Assembly (NCBI GenBank): GCA_964460345.1
Contig: CAYWRO010000021.1
Span: 1-51,517, forward strand
Length of the DNA stretch: 51,517 nucleotides
From: CAYWRO01 sp964460345
Lineage (GTDB): Bacteria; Planctomycetota; Phycisphaerae; Phycisphaerales; UBA1924
Direction of reading: 5' to 3'
The position numbers and the translations under genes are program-made. The notes beneath the pieces are model-generated. The model made no database searches. It saw only the letters and a program-made list of their open reading frames with translations, and had not been told where the DNA came from. Positions 25,717-34,134 of this stretch are shown in pieces (the first letter of the stretch is position 1; each line of letters begins with the position of its first letter).

Positions 25717-28542
25717 ATGCGACAGCAGAGCGCGACGTTACCGGGCCGGCTCAGGGCGATCGTAGCGGCGGGCCTGACCGCGGCCGTGGGGGGGACGGCG
25801 GGAGGGGCTGCCGCGGGGGCCGAGGGGTTTGGCCAGCAGGGAGGCCTGCCGCCGCTGGATGAGTTGGAGCCCGGCGTGTCGCTGCGCGTCTACCACGCCG
25901 GCCGCCCCCTGGAGCGGGTGGCCGAGCCCATCCCCGGGGTCTCCCCGAACCTGGACGAGTTGCGGCCGGTGATCGACTATCCGGCCTCCGGCGGCTTCGG
26001 CGTGAAGGATCAGTTCGTCGCCACCGTGACCGGCTACTTGCTAATCGAAGAGGCCGGCGAATACACCTTCCGCCTGACGAGTGACGACGGCTCGATGCTG
26101 CTGCTGGACGGGGAGCGGGTCATCTGGAACCGGGGCCTGCACCCAGCCACCTCCATGAACAGCAGGATCCGGCTGTCGGCCGGTCTCCATGCGCTGAAGA
26201 TCCTCTACTTCGAGAACGACGGTGAGGAGCATCTCTCCCTGCGATGGCGCGTGCCGGGCGCGGACACCTTCGAACTGGTCCCCTCGTCGGCGCTGCGCAC
26301 GGAGAAGGACGTCACACGCGTGATAAGCCCCGGCGTCAAGCCGCTCGCCTCCGATCTGGAGGGCGTGCGCGCAGGAGACGGCGTGCCGCTGGAAGGCGTG
26401 CACCCCGCCTGGCGGGTGGAGACCATTCACCCGGATTCCTTCCAGCCGATGGTTGGGTGCATGACCATGCTCCCCGACGGCCGACTGCTCGTCGGCACCT
26501 TCGAGCCGAAGAACAACGGCGTGATCCTGACCGCGCCGAACGGAACCATCTGGGCGCTGAGCAACCTCGACGCATCAGATCCGAACGCCATTGTCGTCGA
26601 ACCCTTTGCCGAAGGCTTCTATCACCCGCTCGGGATGTGCCTGGTGGACTCCGCAGGCCCGGCCCCGGACCTCTACATCGCGCAGCGCGACGAGATCACC
26701 AGGATGCGCGATGTCGATGGCGACGGCATTTTCGAAACGCGTGAGACCTTCGCCTCCGGTTGGGTGAGCGACAACTACCACCACTTCACCTTCGGGCTCA
26801 AGGAGCACGACGGATTCCTGTATGCCTCCCTGTCGAGTTCGATCGGGCTCAGCGGCGCGAAACTGCTCTCCGGAACACCGATCGGCGGCAACGGACCGGG
26901 CGCCGCCGAGCGCGGGACCGTCATGAAAGTTTCATTGCAGACCGGCGAGATCGAGTACCTCTGCGGCGGCTTCCGCACGCCCAACGGCATCCTGGTCACG
27001 CCGGACGGCAAGGTGCTCGTCGGAGAAAACCAGGGAACGTGGATGCCCGCAAGCAAGGTGAACCACGTCCTGCCCGGCCGGTTCTACGGGCACTACAACG
27101 AAACCCGCGTCAGAACCGATCGTTATCCCGACGGCGGCGCGCCCGCCATGTTCGCCGACCAACCGGTCACCCCGCCGGCCCTGTGGCTGCCGCAGAACGA
27201 GTGCGCCAACTCCCCCACTGACTTCCTGCACATCTCTGACGGCCCCTTCGCCGGTCAACTCTACATTGGCGAACTGAAGATGGGCGGCATCCGGCGTGCC
27301 TTCCTCGAGGAAGTCAACGGCGTCACTCAGGGCGCCGTCTTCCGCTTCACCCAGGGTCTCGAGGGAGGCGTGAACCGTCTCATGTGGGGCGAGAACGGCG
27401 AGATCTACGTCGGATGCATCGGGGAGCGCGACACCTGGTCGTGGCGCGGCACGCGCACCGGACTCCAGCGGCTCGTCCCGATCCCCGATGAGGGTGTGTT
27501 CGAGTACCACTCCATCCGCGCGACGGAGGACGGCTTCGAACTCCGCTTTACCGAGGCCGCGGAACCGACCGCCCTTGCGAATCCCGAGTCCTACGACATC
27601 CGCCAGTGGCGCTACGTGCCGACGCCGGCGTACGGCGGCGAAAAGGTCGACGAGGAGATCCTGCGCATCACGCGCGCCGAGCCTTCGCCCGACAATCGCG
27701 CCGTGCGCCTCACCATCGAAGGGCTGGAGCCCGGCCGCTGCGTCTTCATCCGCGCCGACCTCACCAGCGCTGCGGGAGAGCAGATCTGGTCGCCCGATGC
27801 GTGGTACACGCTCAACGAAATCCCGGGCCGTCCCCGCCTCGCGCCGTATGAACGGCCGGACGATGGTGCATTGAACGTGCTGGTCTTCTCAAAGACGGCA
27901 GGCTTCCGGCACGATTCGATCCCGGCCGGCATCGCCTGCATTGAGCAGCTCGGCCGCCGACACGGCTTTGAAGTTCAGGCGACCGAGGATGCGACCATCT
28001 TCAACGACGAGTCGTTGAGCCGGTTCGACGTGGTGGTCTTCCTGAACACCACCGGCGATGTGCTGGACCTGTCGCAGGAAGCAGCCTTTAAACGCTTCAT
28101 CCGCGCCGGGCGCGGATTCGTCGGCGTGCACGCCGCGGCGGACACTGAGTACGACTGGCCCTGGTACGGCGGGCTTGTCGGCGCCTACTTCCTCTCCCAT
28201 CCGCCCGTGCAGGACGCCCTGGTCAAGGTTGTCGATTCGACGCATCCGTCGACGCGGCACCTTCCCGGCTCCTGGCGCCGCACCGATGAGTGGTACGACT
28301 ACAGATCCAGCCCGACTGAACGTGTCGGCGTGCTGCTGACGCTGGATGAATCGACCTACGAAGGGGGCAGGATGGGCGACGATCACCCGATCGCATGGAG
28401 CCACCTTTACGATGGCGGCCGTGCGTTCTACACCGGCGGCGGCCACACCAAAGAAAGCTTCTCCGAGGATGCGTTCGCAGCGCACCTGCTCGGCGCGATC
28501 CGCTGGGCGGCCGGAATCGAGGACGCCGCCGCGGCGGACTGA
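25717..28542 (+). CDS. Secreted PA14 / beta-propeller / ThuA multidomain protein
   Basis: 941 residues. Signal peptide (LRAIVAAGLTAAVGGTAGGA) is followed by a PA14 domain (about 45-190: GYLLIEEAGEYTFRLTSDDG, LRWRVPG), a propeller resembling glucose/sorbosone dehydrogenases and NHL proteins (about 240-590: GCMTMLPDGRLLVGTF, FRTPNGILVTPDGKVLVGEN), a short Ig-like segment, and a C-terminal ThuA domain (about 718-935: VFSKTAGFRHDSIPAGI, GRGFVGVHAAADTEYDW). Such combinations are common in Planctomycetota and are thought to act on polysaccharide or sugars outside the cell. No CxxCH haem motif is present, although relatives often have one. GGGAGG lies 10 bases before ATG. It appears monocistronic. 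Confidence 0.88.
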   Translation: MRQQSATLPGRLRAIVAAGLTAAVGGTAGGAAAGAEGFGQQGGLPPLDELEPGVSLRVYHAGRPLERVAEPIPGVSPNLDELRPVIDYPASGGFGVKDQFVATVTGYLLIEEAGEYTFRLTSDDGSMLLLDGERVIWNRGLHPATSMNSRIRLSAGLHALKILYFENDGEEHLSLRWRVPGADTFELVPSSALRTEKDVTRVISPGVKPLASDLEGVRAGDGVPLEGVHPAWRVETIHPDSFQPMVGCMTMLPDGRLLVGTFEPKNNGVILTAPNGTIWALSNLDASDPNAIVVEPFAEGFYHPLGMCLVDSAGPAPDLYIAQRDEITRMRDVDGDGIFETRETFASGWVSDNYHHFTFGLKEHDGFLYASLSSSIGLSGAKLLSGTPIGGNGPGAAERGTVMKVSLQTGEIEYLCGGFRTPNGILVTPDGKVLVGENQGTWMPASKVNHVLPGRFYGHYNETRVRTDRYPDGGAPAMFADQPVTPPALWLPQNECANSPTDFLHISDGPFAGQLYIGELKMGGIRRAFLEEVNGVTQGAVFRFTQGLEGGVNRLMWGENGEIYVGCIGERDTWSWRGTRTGLQRLVPIPDEGVFEYHSIRATEDGFELRFTEAAEPTALANPESYDIRQWRYVPTPAYGGEKVDEEILRITRAEPSPDNRAVRLTIEGLEPGRCVFIRADLTSAAGEQIWSPDAWYTLNEIPGRPRLAPYERPDDGALNVLVFSKTAGFRHDSIPAGIACIEQLGRRHGFEVQATEDATIFNDESLSRFDVVVFLNTTGDVLDLSQEAAFKRFIRAGRGFVGVHAAADTEYDWPWYGGLVGAYFLSHPPVQDALVKVVDSTHPSTRHLPGSWRRTDEWYDYRSSPTERVGVLLTLDESTYEGGRMGDDHPIAWSHLYDGGRAFYTGGGHTKESFSEDAFAAHLLGAIRWAAGIEDAAAAD

Positions 28543-28630
28543 GCAACCATCTCCTCGCGCACCGCTCGTGATTGGGAACGACGGTGCAATTGCGCGCACG
28601 CCGGTTGGCCCGCACGACCGCTGTCCGTAG

Positions 28631-28698
28631 CATCACATCAAAGTGATGGCAATTGCTTGATTGCATCACTGGCAGCAAAAGCCGCCCTTCAAGGCGGC
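28631..28698 (+). promoter_or_regulatory. Leader with mutually exclusive hairpins upstream of the YciE-like gene
   Basis: CATCAC (28631-28636) can pair with GTGATG (28643-28648). The same GTGAT plus GCAAT (28649-28653) can instead pair with ATTGC-ATCAC (28660-28669), a 10-pair stem with one bulged G. A GC hairpin follows (GCCGCC 28681-28686, GGCGGC 28693-28698). That hairpin has no T run on the plus strand but is followed by TTTT on the minus strand. The arrangement could be a regulatory leader for the gene at 28742 or the 3' end of the preceding gene. No known riboswitch consensus is recognised. Confidence 0.35.
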
Positions 28699-28741
28699 GG
28701 GGGACCAACACGCACAGTCGACCCAGCAAGGAAGGTGATCC

Positions 28742-29233
28742 ATGAAATTGGAGACGCTGAAGGACTTTTACATTCACGAACTGCAGGACCTGTACCATGC
28801 CGAAGCCCGCCTGATCGATGCGCTGCCGAAAATGGCAAAGAAGGCGAGCAACGAACAGGTCCGCACGGCCTTCAACGAACACCTCGAAGAAACCAGGGAG
28901 CAGAAGAAGCGACTCGAGCGCATCCTGCACGATCTGAACGTGCGCCCGGGCGGCATGAAGTGTGAAGCGATTGAAGGGCTCATCAAGGAAAGCGAGCACG
29001 TGCTCAAGGCCGACGGCGACGGCAGCACCATTGATGCGGGGCTGCTGGCCATGGGCAACAGGATCGAACACTACGAGATTGCAGGCTACGGCGCTGCTCG
29101 CGCCCACGCCGCCGAACTGGGGCTGCGCGACCACGTGGACATCCTGCAGCAGACGCTCGACGAAGAGGGCAATGCCGATAAGAAGCTGACAGCGCTGGCC
29201 GAGCAGCGGAACCGCATGGCCACACACGCGTGA
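28742..29233 (+). CDS. YciE/YciF-type ferritin-like protein (DUF892)
   Basis: 163 residues, normal length for the family. The start reads LKDFYIHELQDLYHAEARLI, and Glu/His residues recur on four helices (FNEHLEETREQKKRLE; IEHYEIAGYGAARAHAAEL), the di-iron ferritin-like pattern of DUF892. A good AAGGAAGGT precedes ATG 28742. Family members are induced by osmotic, oxidative or stationary-phase stress, but their reaction is not established. It starts a same-strand group with the VKOR-like, SPW and SDR genes (gaps of 27 and 15 bases and a 4-base overlap), which suggests one operon for envelope or redox stress. Confidence 0.92.
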   Translation: MKLETLKDFYIHELQDLYHAEARLIDALPKMAKKASNEQVRTAFNEHLEETREQKKRLERILHDLNVRPGGMKCEAIEGLIKESEHVLKADGDGSTIDAGLLAMGNRIEHYEIAGYGAARAHAAELGLRDHVDILQQTLDEEGNADKKLTALAEQRNRMATHA

Positions 29234-29260
29234 GGATCGTGGCAGACCTGGGGGGCCGCC

Positions 29261-29842
29261 ATGGCCGAGCGCGACCAGAGCAACATCCCGCCCGGCTGGG
29301 ACTACAACCCGGCGACGTGGGCTCAGCGGCTCCCCATCGTGGGAGCCGCTCTCGTTGGGTGCGGCATCGCAACGTACCTCGCCCTGTGGCAGTACGACGT
29401 CGTCGACCACGCCTGGGATCCGATCTTCGGCCTTCAGACCGAGAAGATCCTGGACTCCCGGCTGTCCTACGTGCTGCCGATCTCCGATGCCGCGCTCGGC
29501 GCTCTGGGATACCTGGCGGATGCCGCGGCCGGCATCATCGGCGGGTCGAGCCGATGGCGCACCATGCCCTGGATTGTCATCGTGTTCGCATTCCTCGTGG
29601 GACCGCTCGGGCTGATCAGCGTCGGGCTCGTCATCGCGCAGCCCGTCATCTACGACGCGTGGTGCACGCTCTGCCTCGTCACGGCCGCAATCTCCGTGGT
29701 GATGATCCCCCCCGCAATGGATGAAGCCCTGGCAAGCCTGCAGCACCTGCGGCGCGCCAAGGACGACCCGCAGCGCTCCGCCTGGCGAACGTTCTGGGGC
29801 CTGCAAGACACCCGCGTGCAGGGGCGGCCCGCCGCGGCCTAA
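29261..29842 (+). CDS. VKOR-like membrane protein with single CxxC
   Basis: 193 residues with about five helices. Motifs match vitamin K epoxide reductase-family proteins: KILDSRLSYVLPISDAALGALGY corresponds to the loop-and-helix usually written C-x2-VL-S...S...IP-A-LG, and the redox motif is C135-T-L-C138 in DAWCTLCLV. The conserved loop Cys pair is absent; Ser66 remains but the preceding Cys is replaced by sequence GLQTEK. VKOR proteins pass electrons from disulfide-forming partners to quinone. Without the loop pair this one may act differently or may serve as a non-catalytic relative. It sits between the ferritin-like and SPW genes. Confidence 0.75.
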   Translation: MAERDQSNIPPGWDYNPATWAQRLPIVGAALVGCGIATYLALWQYDVVDHAWDPIFGLQTEKILDSRLSYVLPISDAALGALGYLADAAAGIIGGSSRWRTMPWIVIVFAFLVGPLGLISVGLVIAQPVIYDAWCTLCLVTAAISVVMIPPAMDEALASLQHLRRAKDDPQRSAWRTFWGLQDTRVQGRPAAA

Positions 29843-29857
29843 CGAAAGGACTAGACC

Positions 29858-30262
29858 GTGTGGGCACAGGGGATCAGCGCGCTCGTCGGCGTCTGGCTCA
29901 TGGCAGCGCCCGGCGCACTCGGCTTCGGCGGACCCGCCTCAACAAACGCGCGAATCATCGGCCCGTTCATCGCATCATTCGGCGTCATCGCCATGGCGCA
30001 GTGCACCCGCAGCGTGCGGCGAGCGAACCTCCCCCTGGCGGCATGGCTCATCCTGGCGCCGCTCGTTCTCACCCACACGACTGAAGCGGCGCTGAACTCC
30101 ATCGCGTGCGGCCTTGCCGTCGGGGCGCTCTCGCTGGTTCGCGGCCGAATCACGCACACCTTCGGCGGCGGATGGGCGGCGCTGTGGCCGCGCAGGAGCA
30201 AGGGACAAAGCACCGGCGAACCACGCGCGGCCCGCGCAGGGCGCAGGGAGGCGACGACATGA
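29858..30262 (+). CDS. SPW-repeat membrane protein
   Basis: 134 residues from GTG 29858, 8 bases after AAAGGA. Two similar hydrophobic units resemble the SPW repeat: GVWLMAAPGALGFGGPAST followed by a helix, and AAWLILAPLVLTHTTEAALN followed by another. The Arg-rich tail is cytoplasmic. SPW proteins have no assigned function and often stand beside stress-type or VKOR genes. The stop overlaps the following start as ATGA (30259-30262), which supports co-translation with the SDR gene. Confidence 0.75.
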   Translation: MWAQGISALVGVWLMAAPGALGFGGPASTNARIIGPFIASFGVIAMAQCTRSVRRANLPLAAWLILAPLVLTHTTEAALNSIACGLAVGALSLVRGRITHTFGGGWAALWPRRSKGQSTGEPRAARAGRREATT

Positions 30263-31344
30263 GCAACGGACAGCGAAGAACAATCATCGTCACCGGCGGC
30301 GGAGGCATGATCGGCTCGGCGGTCGTTCAACGCCTGGTTCATGAGTACGACGTGGCGGTGCTGGAGCGCGAGAAGTCGACCCAGTCGCTCCCAACTGACG
30401 CCTACTTCGTGGACTGCGACATCACGAGCCAGGAGAGCGTCGACGCCGCGATGACGCAGGTCTTCGACACAGCCGTCGGCGCAATCGCCTCAGTCCTGCA
30501 CCTGGCCGCCTACTACGACTTTGCCGGCGAACCAAGCGACCTCTACGACAAGGTCACCGTTCAGGGCACGCGACGTGTCCTGCAGGCGCTGGTCGACCGC
30601 ACCGATCGCCTCCCCGTCGAACAGTTCGTCTTTTCCAGCACGATGCTGGTCCATCGGCCGCGGGAGCGCGGCAAGCTGATCACCGAGGACGATGCCCTGG
30701 AAGCCAGGTGGGACTATCCCCAATCCAAGATCGACACCGAATCACTGATCAGCGCCGAGCGCGACGGCATCCCCGCCGTCATGCTGCGAATCGCCGGCGT
30801 GTACACCGATGACTGCAACTCGATCCCCATCGCCAACCAGATCCAGCGCATCCGCGAGCGGCGTCTGACCGGGCGCGTCTTCCCGGGCGATGTCCGCAAC
30901 GGGCAGGCCTTCGTGCACCTCGATGACCTCGTCGACGCCTTCGCGCGCGTCGTCGACCGGCGACGAACGCTTCCGGAAGAGACCGCCATCCTCATCGGTG
31001 AACCAGAAACCTGCAGCTACGACCAACTGCAGCGCCGAATCGCCGAGCTCATCCACAACGAGCCCGACTGGACGACGCAGGAGATCCCCAAGCCGGTCGC
31101 CAAGACCGGCGCGTGGGTGCAGGACAAGGTGCCCGGCGTCGAGGAGCCCTTCATCAAGCCCTGGATGATCGACCTGGCCGACGACCACTATGAGCTGGAC
31201 ATCACCCGCGCGCAGAACCTGCTGAACTGGCGTCCGCGGCGGCGCCTGATCGACACGCTCCCGAAGATAATCGATGCCCTGCAGCGCGACCCCGCCGGCT
31301 GGTACGAACGCAACCGGCTGGAGTCACCTGCCGGCATCACGTGA
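30259..31344 (+). CDS. Extended SDR, NAD-dependent epimerase/dehydratase
   Basis: 361 residues from ATG 30259, preceded by GGGAGG. Rossmann motif VTGGGGMIGSAVVQRL, a DCDIT acidic position, HLAAYYDF, the Ser site FSSTMLVH and the catalytic Y-x3-K in DYPQSKIDTE are all present. The second half carries LRIAGVYTDD and the substrate-binding FVHLDDLVDAF seen in sugar-nucleotide epimerases. The tail LLNWRPRRRLIDTLPKI is also typical. It probably acts on a sugar nucleotide or similar hydroxyl substrate using NAD(H). Specificity cannot be told. The operon context with VKOR-like and SPW genes is unusual for a sugar enzyme. Confidence 0.88.
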   Translation: MSNGQRRTIIVTGGGGMIGSAVVQRLVHEYDVAVLEREKSTQSLPTDAYFVDCDITSQESVDAAMTQVFDTAVGAIASVLHLAAYYDFAGEPSDLYDKVTVQGTRRVLQALVDRTDRLPVEQFVFSSTMLVHRPRERGKLITEDDALEARWDYPQSKIDTESLISAERDGIPAVMLRIAGVYTDDCNSIPIANQIQRIRERRLTGRVFPGDVRNGQAFVHLDDLVDAFARVVDRRRTLPEETAILIGEPETCSYDQLQRRIAELIHNEPDWTTQEIPKPVAKTGAWVQDKVPGVEEPFIKPWMIDLADDHYELDITRAQNLLNWRPRRRLIDTLPKIIDALQRDPAGWYERNRLESPAGIT

Positions 31345-31398
31345 TGCCCCGGCGGCGGCGTCCCGGCACGCTCGAAACGGCCGGCAGGAACGGGGAAG

Positions 31399-31471
31399 TG
31401 GAGCGGACCGGAGTCGAACCGGCAACTTCCACCTTGCAAAGGTGGCACTCTGCCAATTGAGTTACCGCCCC
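31399..31471 (-). tRNA. tRNA-Ala (UGC)
   Basis: A 73-base cloverleaf on the minus strand: acceptor GGGGCGG pairs with CCGCTCC plus discriminator A, D arm CTCAATTGGCAGAG, anticodon stem CCACC/GGTGG around TTTGCAA (anticodon TGC), T arm GCCGG-TTCGACT-CCGGT. CCA is not encoded. It lies 89 bases from tRNA-Ser in the same orientation. Confidence 0.95.
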
Positions 31472-31560
31472 ATCGGTCCGGGATTGTGAGCGCGCCGCGC
31501 CGCCGGGTCAACGCAGCGGGCCGGCCCTGCTGGACCGGCCCGCGTGCAGTTCTGATTCAA

Positions 31561-31651
31561 CGGACAGGGCGGGATTCGAACCCGCGAGGCAGGGTGTACC
31601 CCACCTAACGGTTTAGCAAACCGTCGCCTTCAGCCGCTCGGCCACCTGTCC
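31561..31651 (-). tRNA. tRNA-Ser (GCU)
   Basis: A 91-base class II tRNA on the minus strand. Acceptor GGACAGG pairs with CCTGTCC, discriminator G. The anticodon stem ACGGT/ACCGT encloses TTGCTAA (anticodon GCT), followed by a long variable arm (TAGGTGGGGTACACCCTGCC) and T arm GCGGG-TTCGAAT-CCCGC. The length and variable arm fit serine. Confidence 0.96.
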
Positions 31652-31744
31652 CCGGCTGGTTGCGAGTATAGCAACGGCCGCCGCCGGGGTGCAGAGCCGG
31701 AGGGCAGAAAGTAGGGCACTGGCCGTGAACAGCCCGAAATCCAG

Positions 31745-32011
31745 CTACTCGCGACGCCCCTGCTCCTCCAGCAGCCGCCGCAGGTACCGGTTCTCCCGCC
31801 GCGTCGCCTCCAGGTCGAAGACGAGGTACTTCGTGCTGAGACGCAGATAGTCCAGCGACTCCTGCAGGTCGCCCAGGGTCCGCTTCATCCGCTCGTGGCG
31901 CGACCGCGTCTCCTCCGCCAACCGATGCAGCTCCTCCTTCGCGGGGGAAGGAAGCTGCTCGATCTGGCCCATCAAGTCAGACAGCCGTGCGCTGAACATC
32001 TGCTCGTCCAT
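31745..32011 (-). CDS. Small conserved coiled-coil protein
   Basis: 88 residues from ATG 32011, which sits 5 bases after GAGGAG; GTG 32017 lies inside that site and is unlikely. The sequence is helical and charged, with heptad-like spacing (HRLAEETRSRHERMKRTLGD). It ends with LRLSTKYLVFDLEATRRENR, a strongly patterned stretch that I remember from hypothetical proteins of Planctomycetota. There is no enzyme motif, membrane segment or Cys. The role is unknown; scaffolding or binding is all that the coiled coil suggests. The two tRNAs follow on the same strand. Confidence 0.7.
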   Translation of the reverse strand: MDEQMFSARLSDLMGQIEQLPSPAKEELHRLAEETRSRHERMKRTLGDLQESLDYLRLSTKYLVFDLEATRRENRYLRRLLEEQGRRE

Positions 32012-32257
32012 TGCCACTCCTCAGGTCTGTAGTTGTGGCCCGACTCCACCTGGAGACCGGACGGGCGGGCGGGATGGACCCACCGCGCTTACCTGAGGGG
32101 AAACAAGAGGAGGACCACGTCTGGCACGGTCATCCCGCAGACCGCTCCGGAGCGTCCAACGTCCAATAAAACCGGGGCAGGCGCCACCACAACCCCGCCT
32201 CGCCCTCGCGATCAGGAGCAAACCATGTGTGTTGGATGTGACGCGTGTTGCCTGCGG

Positions 32258-32848
32258 TCAACGCAGACCGTCCACCCGCCGCAACGCCGCACGAGCCTCC
32301 GGCGGGGCCTCCGCCGCCGCCTGCTTCACCAGCGCGGGGTTCTTCTTGACCAACTCCGCGGCGACCGACCGCAGATGCTCATCGCGCGCCTGGGCGAACC
32401 GGCGGAACAGCGCCTCCAGTTCGTGCCGCGCGTATTCAGACAACGGATCAGAAAGTCCGCTTTGCATCGCCGCCCAGTCCAGCAGGGAGGCCCCCTCCGG
32501 CGTGAACCGGTACAGGTTCAGCGTGGCCTCAAACCGGGCTTCCGGCGAGGAGAACGGATCGCGAGCCGGCTCCGGAAGCTTCGCAAAGAGCTGCTCCGGC
32601 TTCTCCCGCACCCCGAACGCCTCATCGAAGGCGTCCGGCTGGGCTTCCGGCTGCTCCCCGCCGCGGGCCTCGGCCAGTCGTGCGAAAGCCGTGGAAAGGG
32701 TCTTCAGCCCCGCCCGATCGAACCGGATCGTGAGCTTCTGGCACGGCTTGCCCTCGTGCATTGCCGCGATCGCCTTCGTGATGGTCCCAGCCCCCCATTC
32801 CGGGCGGCTCTGGTGGATCACGCGGTCCCCATAGGACCACTGCGTCAT
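32258..32848 (-). CDS. DUF3553-domain protein
   Basis: 196 residues. The N-terminus QWSYGDRVIHQSRPEWGAGT and KLTIRFDRAGLKTLSTAFA define DUF3553, a small beta domain resembling the CarD/UvrD-type tail that binds nucleic-acid enzymes. The rest is helical and acidic-basic with no motif I know. ATG 32848 is preferred because AGGA stands 8 bases before it; ATG 32857 would add three residues but lacks a site. It faces away from rpoZ, with 341 bases between. The protein is expected in the cytoplasm; its task is unknown. Confidence 0.8.
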   Translation of the reverse strand: MTQWSYGDRVIHQSRPEWGAGTITKAIAAMHEGKPCQKLTIRFDRAGLKTLSTAFARLAEARGGEQPEAQPDAFDEAFGVREKPEQLFAKLPEPARDPFSSPEARFEATLNLYRFTPEGASLLDWAAMQSGLSDPLSEYARHELEALFRRFAQARDEHLRSVAAELVKKNPALVKQAAAEAPPEARAALRRVDGLR

Positions 32849-33189
32849 TGTTGTCATCCTGACGTTCCCCAATAGTGTGTTCGCACAGCCCCGCCCCGTG
32901 GGCCTCCGCCAAAGCAGAGCCGTTCGCAACCTCCCCCACCCCCCGCAGCGCCCGGCAGCTCCGGGCCAACCCCCCACTTTGGGCCCCCGCGGTTAACTTG
33001 TCCAGACTGGCTGCCTAGGCCTACTATGGACGTTCAGGCATACAAGCCCGACGCACGGCGTGCCCCGACAGGTACCGGCTGAATCTAGTCTCGATCTCTC
33101 GACGCGGAGATTCTACCCGATGAGGCGGCATCCGTGCAAGCCCCTTTTTTGGAAGAACCGAGTAACGCCGAGGAAGTGGAAACTGGCCC
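32849..33189 (+). promoter_or_regulatory. Divergent intergenic region with candidate rpoZ promoter
   Basis: This 341-base gap between the DUF3553 gene and rpoZ holds no convincing gene. A candidate plus-strand promoter is TTGTCC (32998-33003), an 18-base spacer, and TACTAT (33022-33027). The 160-base leader then contains AGGAAGTGG about 15 bases before the rpoZ ATG. Nothing else was recognised. Confidence 0.4.
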
Positions 33190-33432
33190 ATGATTGAAGC
33201 GCTCAAGAGCGATGAAATTGTTGAAAAGGTTGGCGGTCGGTTCAAGCTCTGCACGCTGATCCAGCGGAGGCTCGTCCAGTTGATGGAAGGCGCTCGCCCT
33301 TACGTCGAGCGCGAAGGACGCACCGACCTGGAACTCGTCATCGAAGAAATCATGCAGGGAAAGATTACCTGGGAGTTCGATCCCGCGGCGGACATCGATA
33401 CCAGCAATCTCCTGCCCGCCGATCAGCGTTGA
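33190..33432 (+). CDS. rpoZ: RNA polymerase omega subunit
   Basis: 80 residues. EALKSDEIVEKVGGRFKLCT and LIQRRLVQLMEGARP correspond to the conserved omega helix pair (family pattern: K-x-N-K-Y/F-x-L...A-x-x-R-A-x-x-L). The form starting MIEALKSDEIV is the one I associate with Planctomycetota. Omega helps fold and attach the beta' subunit. The usual partner gmk is not next to it; coaC follows 64 bases downstream, as in the frequent rpoZ-coaBC order. Confidence 0.9.
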   Translation: MIEALKSDEIVEKVGGRFKLCTLIQRRLVQLMEGARPYVEREGRTDLELVIEEIMQGKITWEFDPAADIDTSNLLPADQR

Positions 33433-33496
33433 GACGGGTGGCCCGCCGCCCCGCCGCTCTCCCCAAGCGTGATGCCTTGACAGACGGAGCCGAACC

Positions 33497-34060
33497 GTGG
33501 CTGAGCCGCTCCAGAGCGCGCGGATCATCGTCGGCGTAACTGGCGGGATCGCCGCGTACAAAACGGCAACCCTGGTCAGCCGCCTCGCCCAGGCCGGAGC
33601 GCAGGTCACCGTCGCCATGACCTCCTCGGCGACGAAGTTTGTAACCCCGCTCACCTTTCAGGCCCTCTCCGGCCGGCCCGTCTACACCAGCCAGTGGGAA
33701 CACGTCGAAAGTCAGGACCCCCAGCACATCTCGCTGGCCTCCGCGGCGAGCCTCGCCATCGTCGCGCCCTGCACCATGGACACCATGGCCAAACTGGCCA
33801 CCGGCCGCACCGATGACGTCGTCACGCTCATTCTGAGCGCGATCGACCGCGCCAGAACCCCCGTCCTCCTCGCCCCCGCCATGAACAGCGTCATGTGGGC
33901 GCAGCCGAGCAATCAGCGCAACGTCGCCACACTCAAGGCCGACGGCTTCGACCTGATCGGCCCCGCCGAAGGCTGGCAGGCCTGCCGCCACGTGGGGGTA
34001 GGGCGCATGGTCGAGCCCGAACAGTTGCTCGAGGCCGTACAGGTGAAGCTGGCCCACTAA
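33497..34060 (+). CDS. coaC: Phosphopantothenoylcysteine decarboxylase (stand-alone CoaC)
   Basis: 187 residues, the CoaC half of the usual CoaBC fusion. The flavoprotein start IIVGVTGGIAAYKTA, the active-site region HISLASAASLAIVAPCTMDT, the P-x-M-N motif APAMNSVMW and the C-terminal flap QACRHVGVGRM with catalytic Cys are present. It decarboxylates 4'-phosphopantothenoylcysteine with FMN in coenzyme A synthesis. The frame stops after the flap, so CoaB must be encoded elsewhere. The start is GTG 33497; a Shine-Dalgarno sequence is weak (GGAGCC). An inverted-repeat terminator follows. Confidence 0.92.
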   Translation: MAEPLQSARIIVGVTGGIAAYKTATLVSRLAQAGAQVTVAMTSSATKFVTPLTFQALSGRPVYTSQWEHVESQDPQHISLASAASLAIVAPCTMDTMAKLATGRTDDVVTLILSAIDRARTPVLLAPAMNSVMWAQPSNQRNVATLKADGFDLIGPAEGWQACRHVGVGRMVEPEQLLEAVQVKLAH

Positions 34061-34082
34061 TCGTTGACGCCACAAACAACAA

Positions 34083-34107
34083 GGGGCGCCCCTGAAAGAG
34101 GCGCCCC
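34083..34107. terminator. Inverted repeat between convergent genes
   Basis: GGGGCGCC (34083-34090), a 9-base loop, GGCGCCCC (34100-34107). It lies between the stops of coaC and the convergent gene at 34135. There is no T run on either side, so termination would be weak or factor-assisted. It may serve both strands. Confidence 0.55.
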
Positions 34108-34134
34108 AAGACAAGCCATCAGAATCAAGCAGAC

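Noticed and set aside
28223..29806. 527-codon minus-strand frame
   Set aside because: Runs antisense across the ThuA domain, ferritin-like and VKOR-like genes; no protein-like motif.
32225..32875. Plus-strand frame starting MCVGCDACCL after a good ribosome site
   Set aside because: Attractive Cys-rich start, but the remainder is the Arg-rich antisense of the DUF3553 gene.
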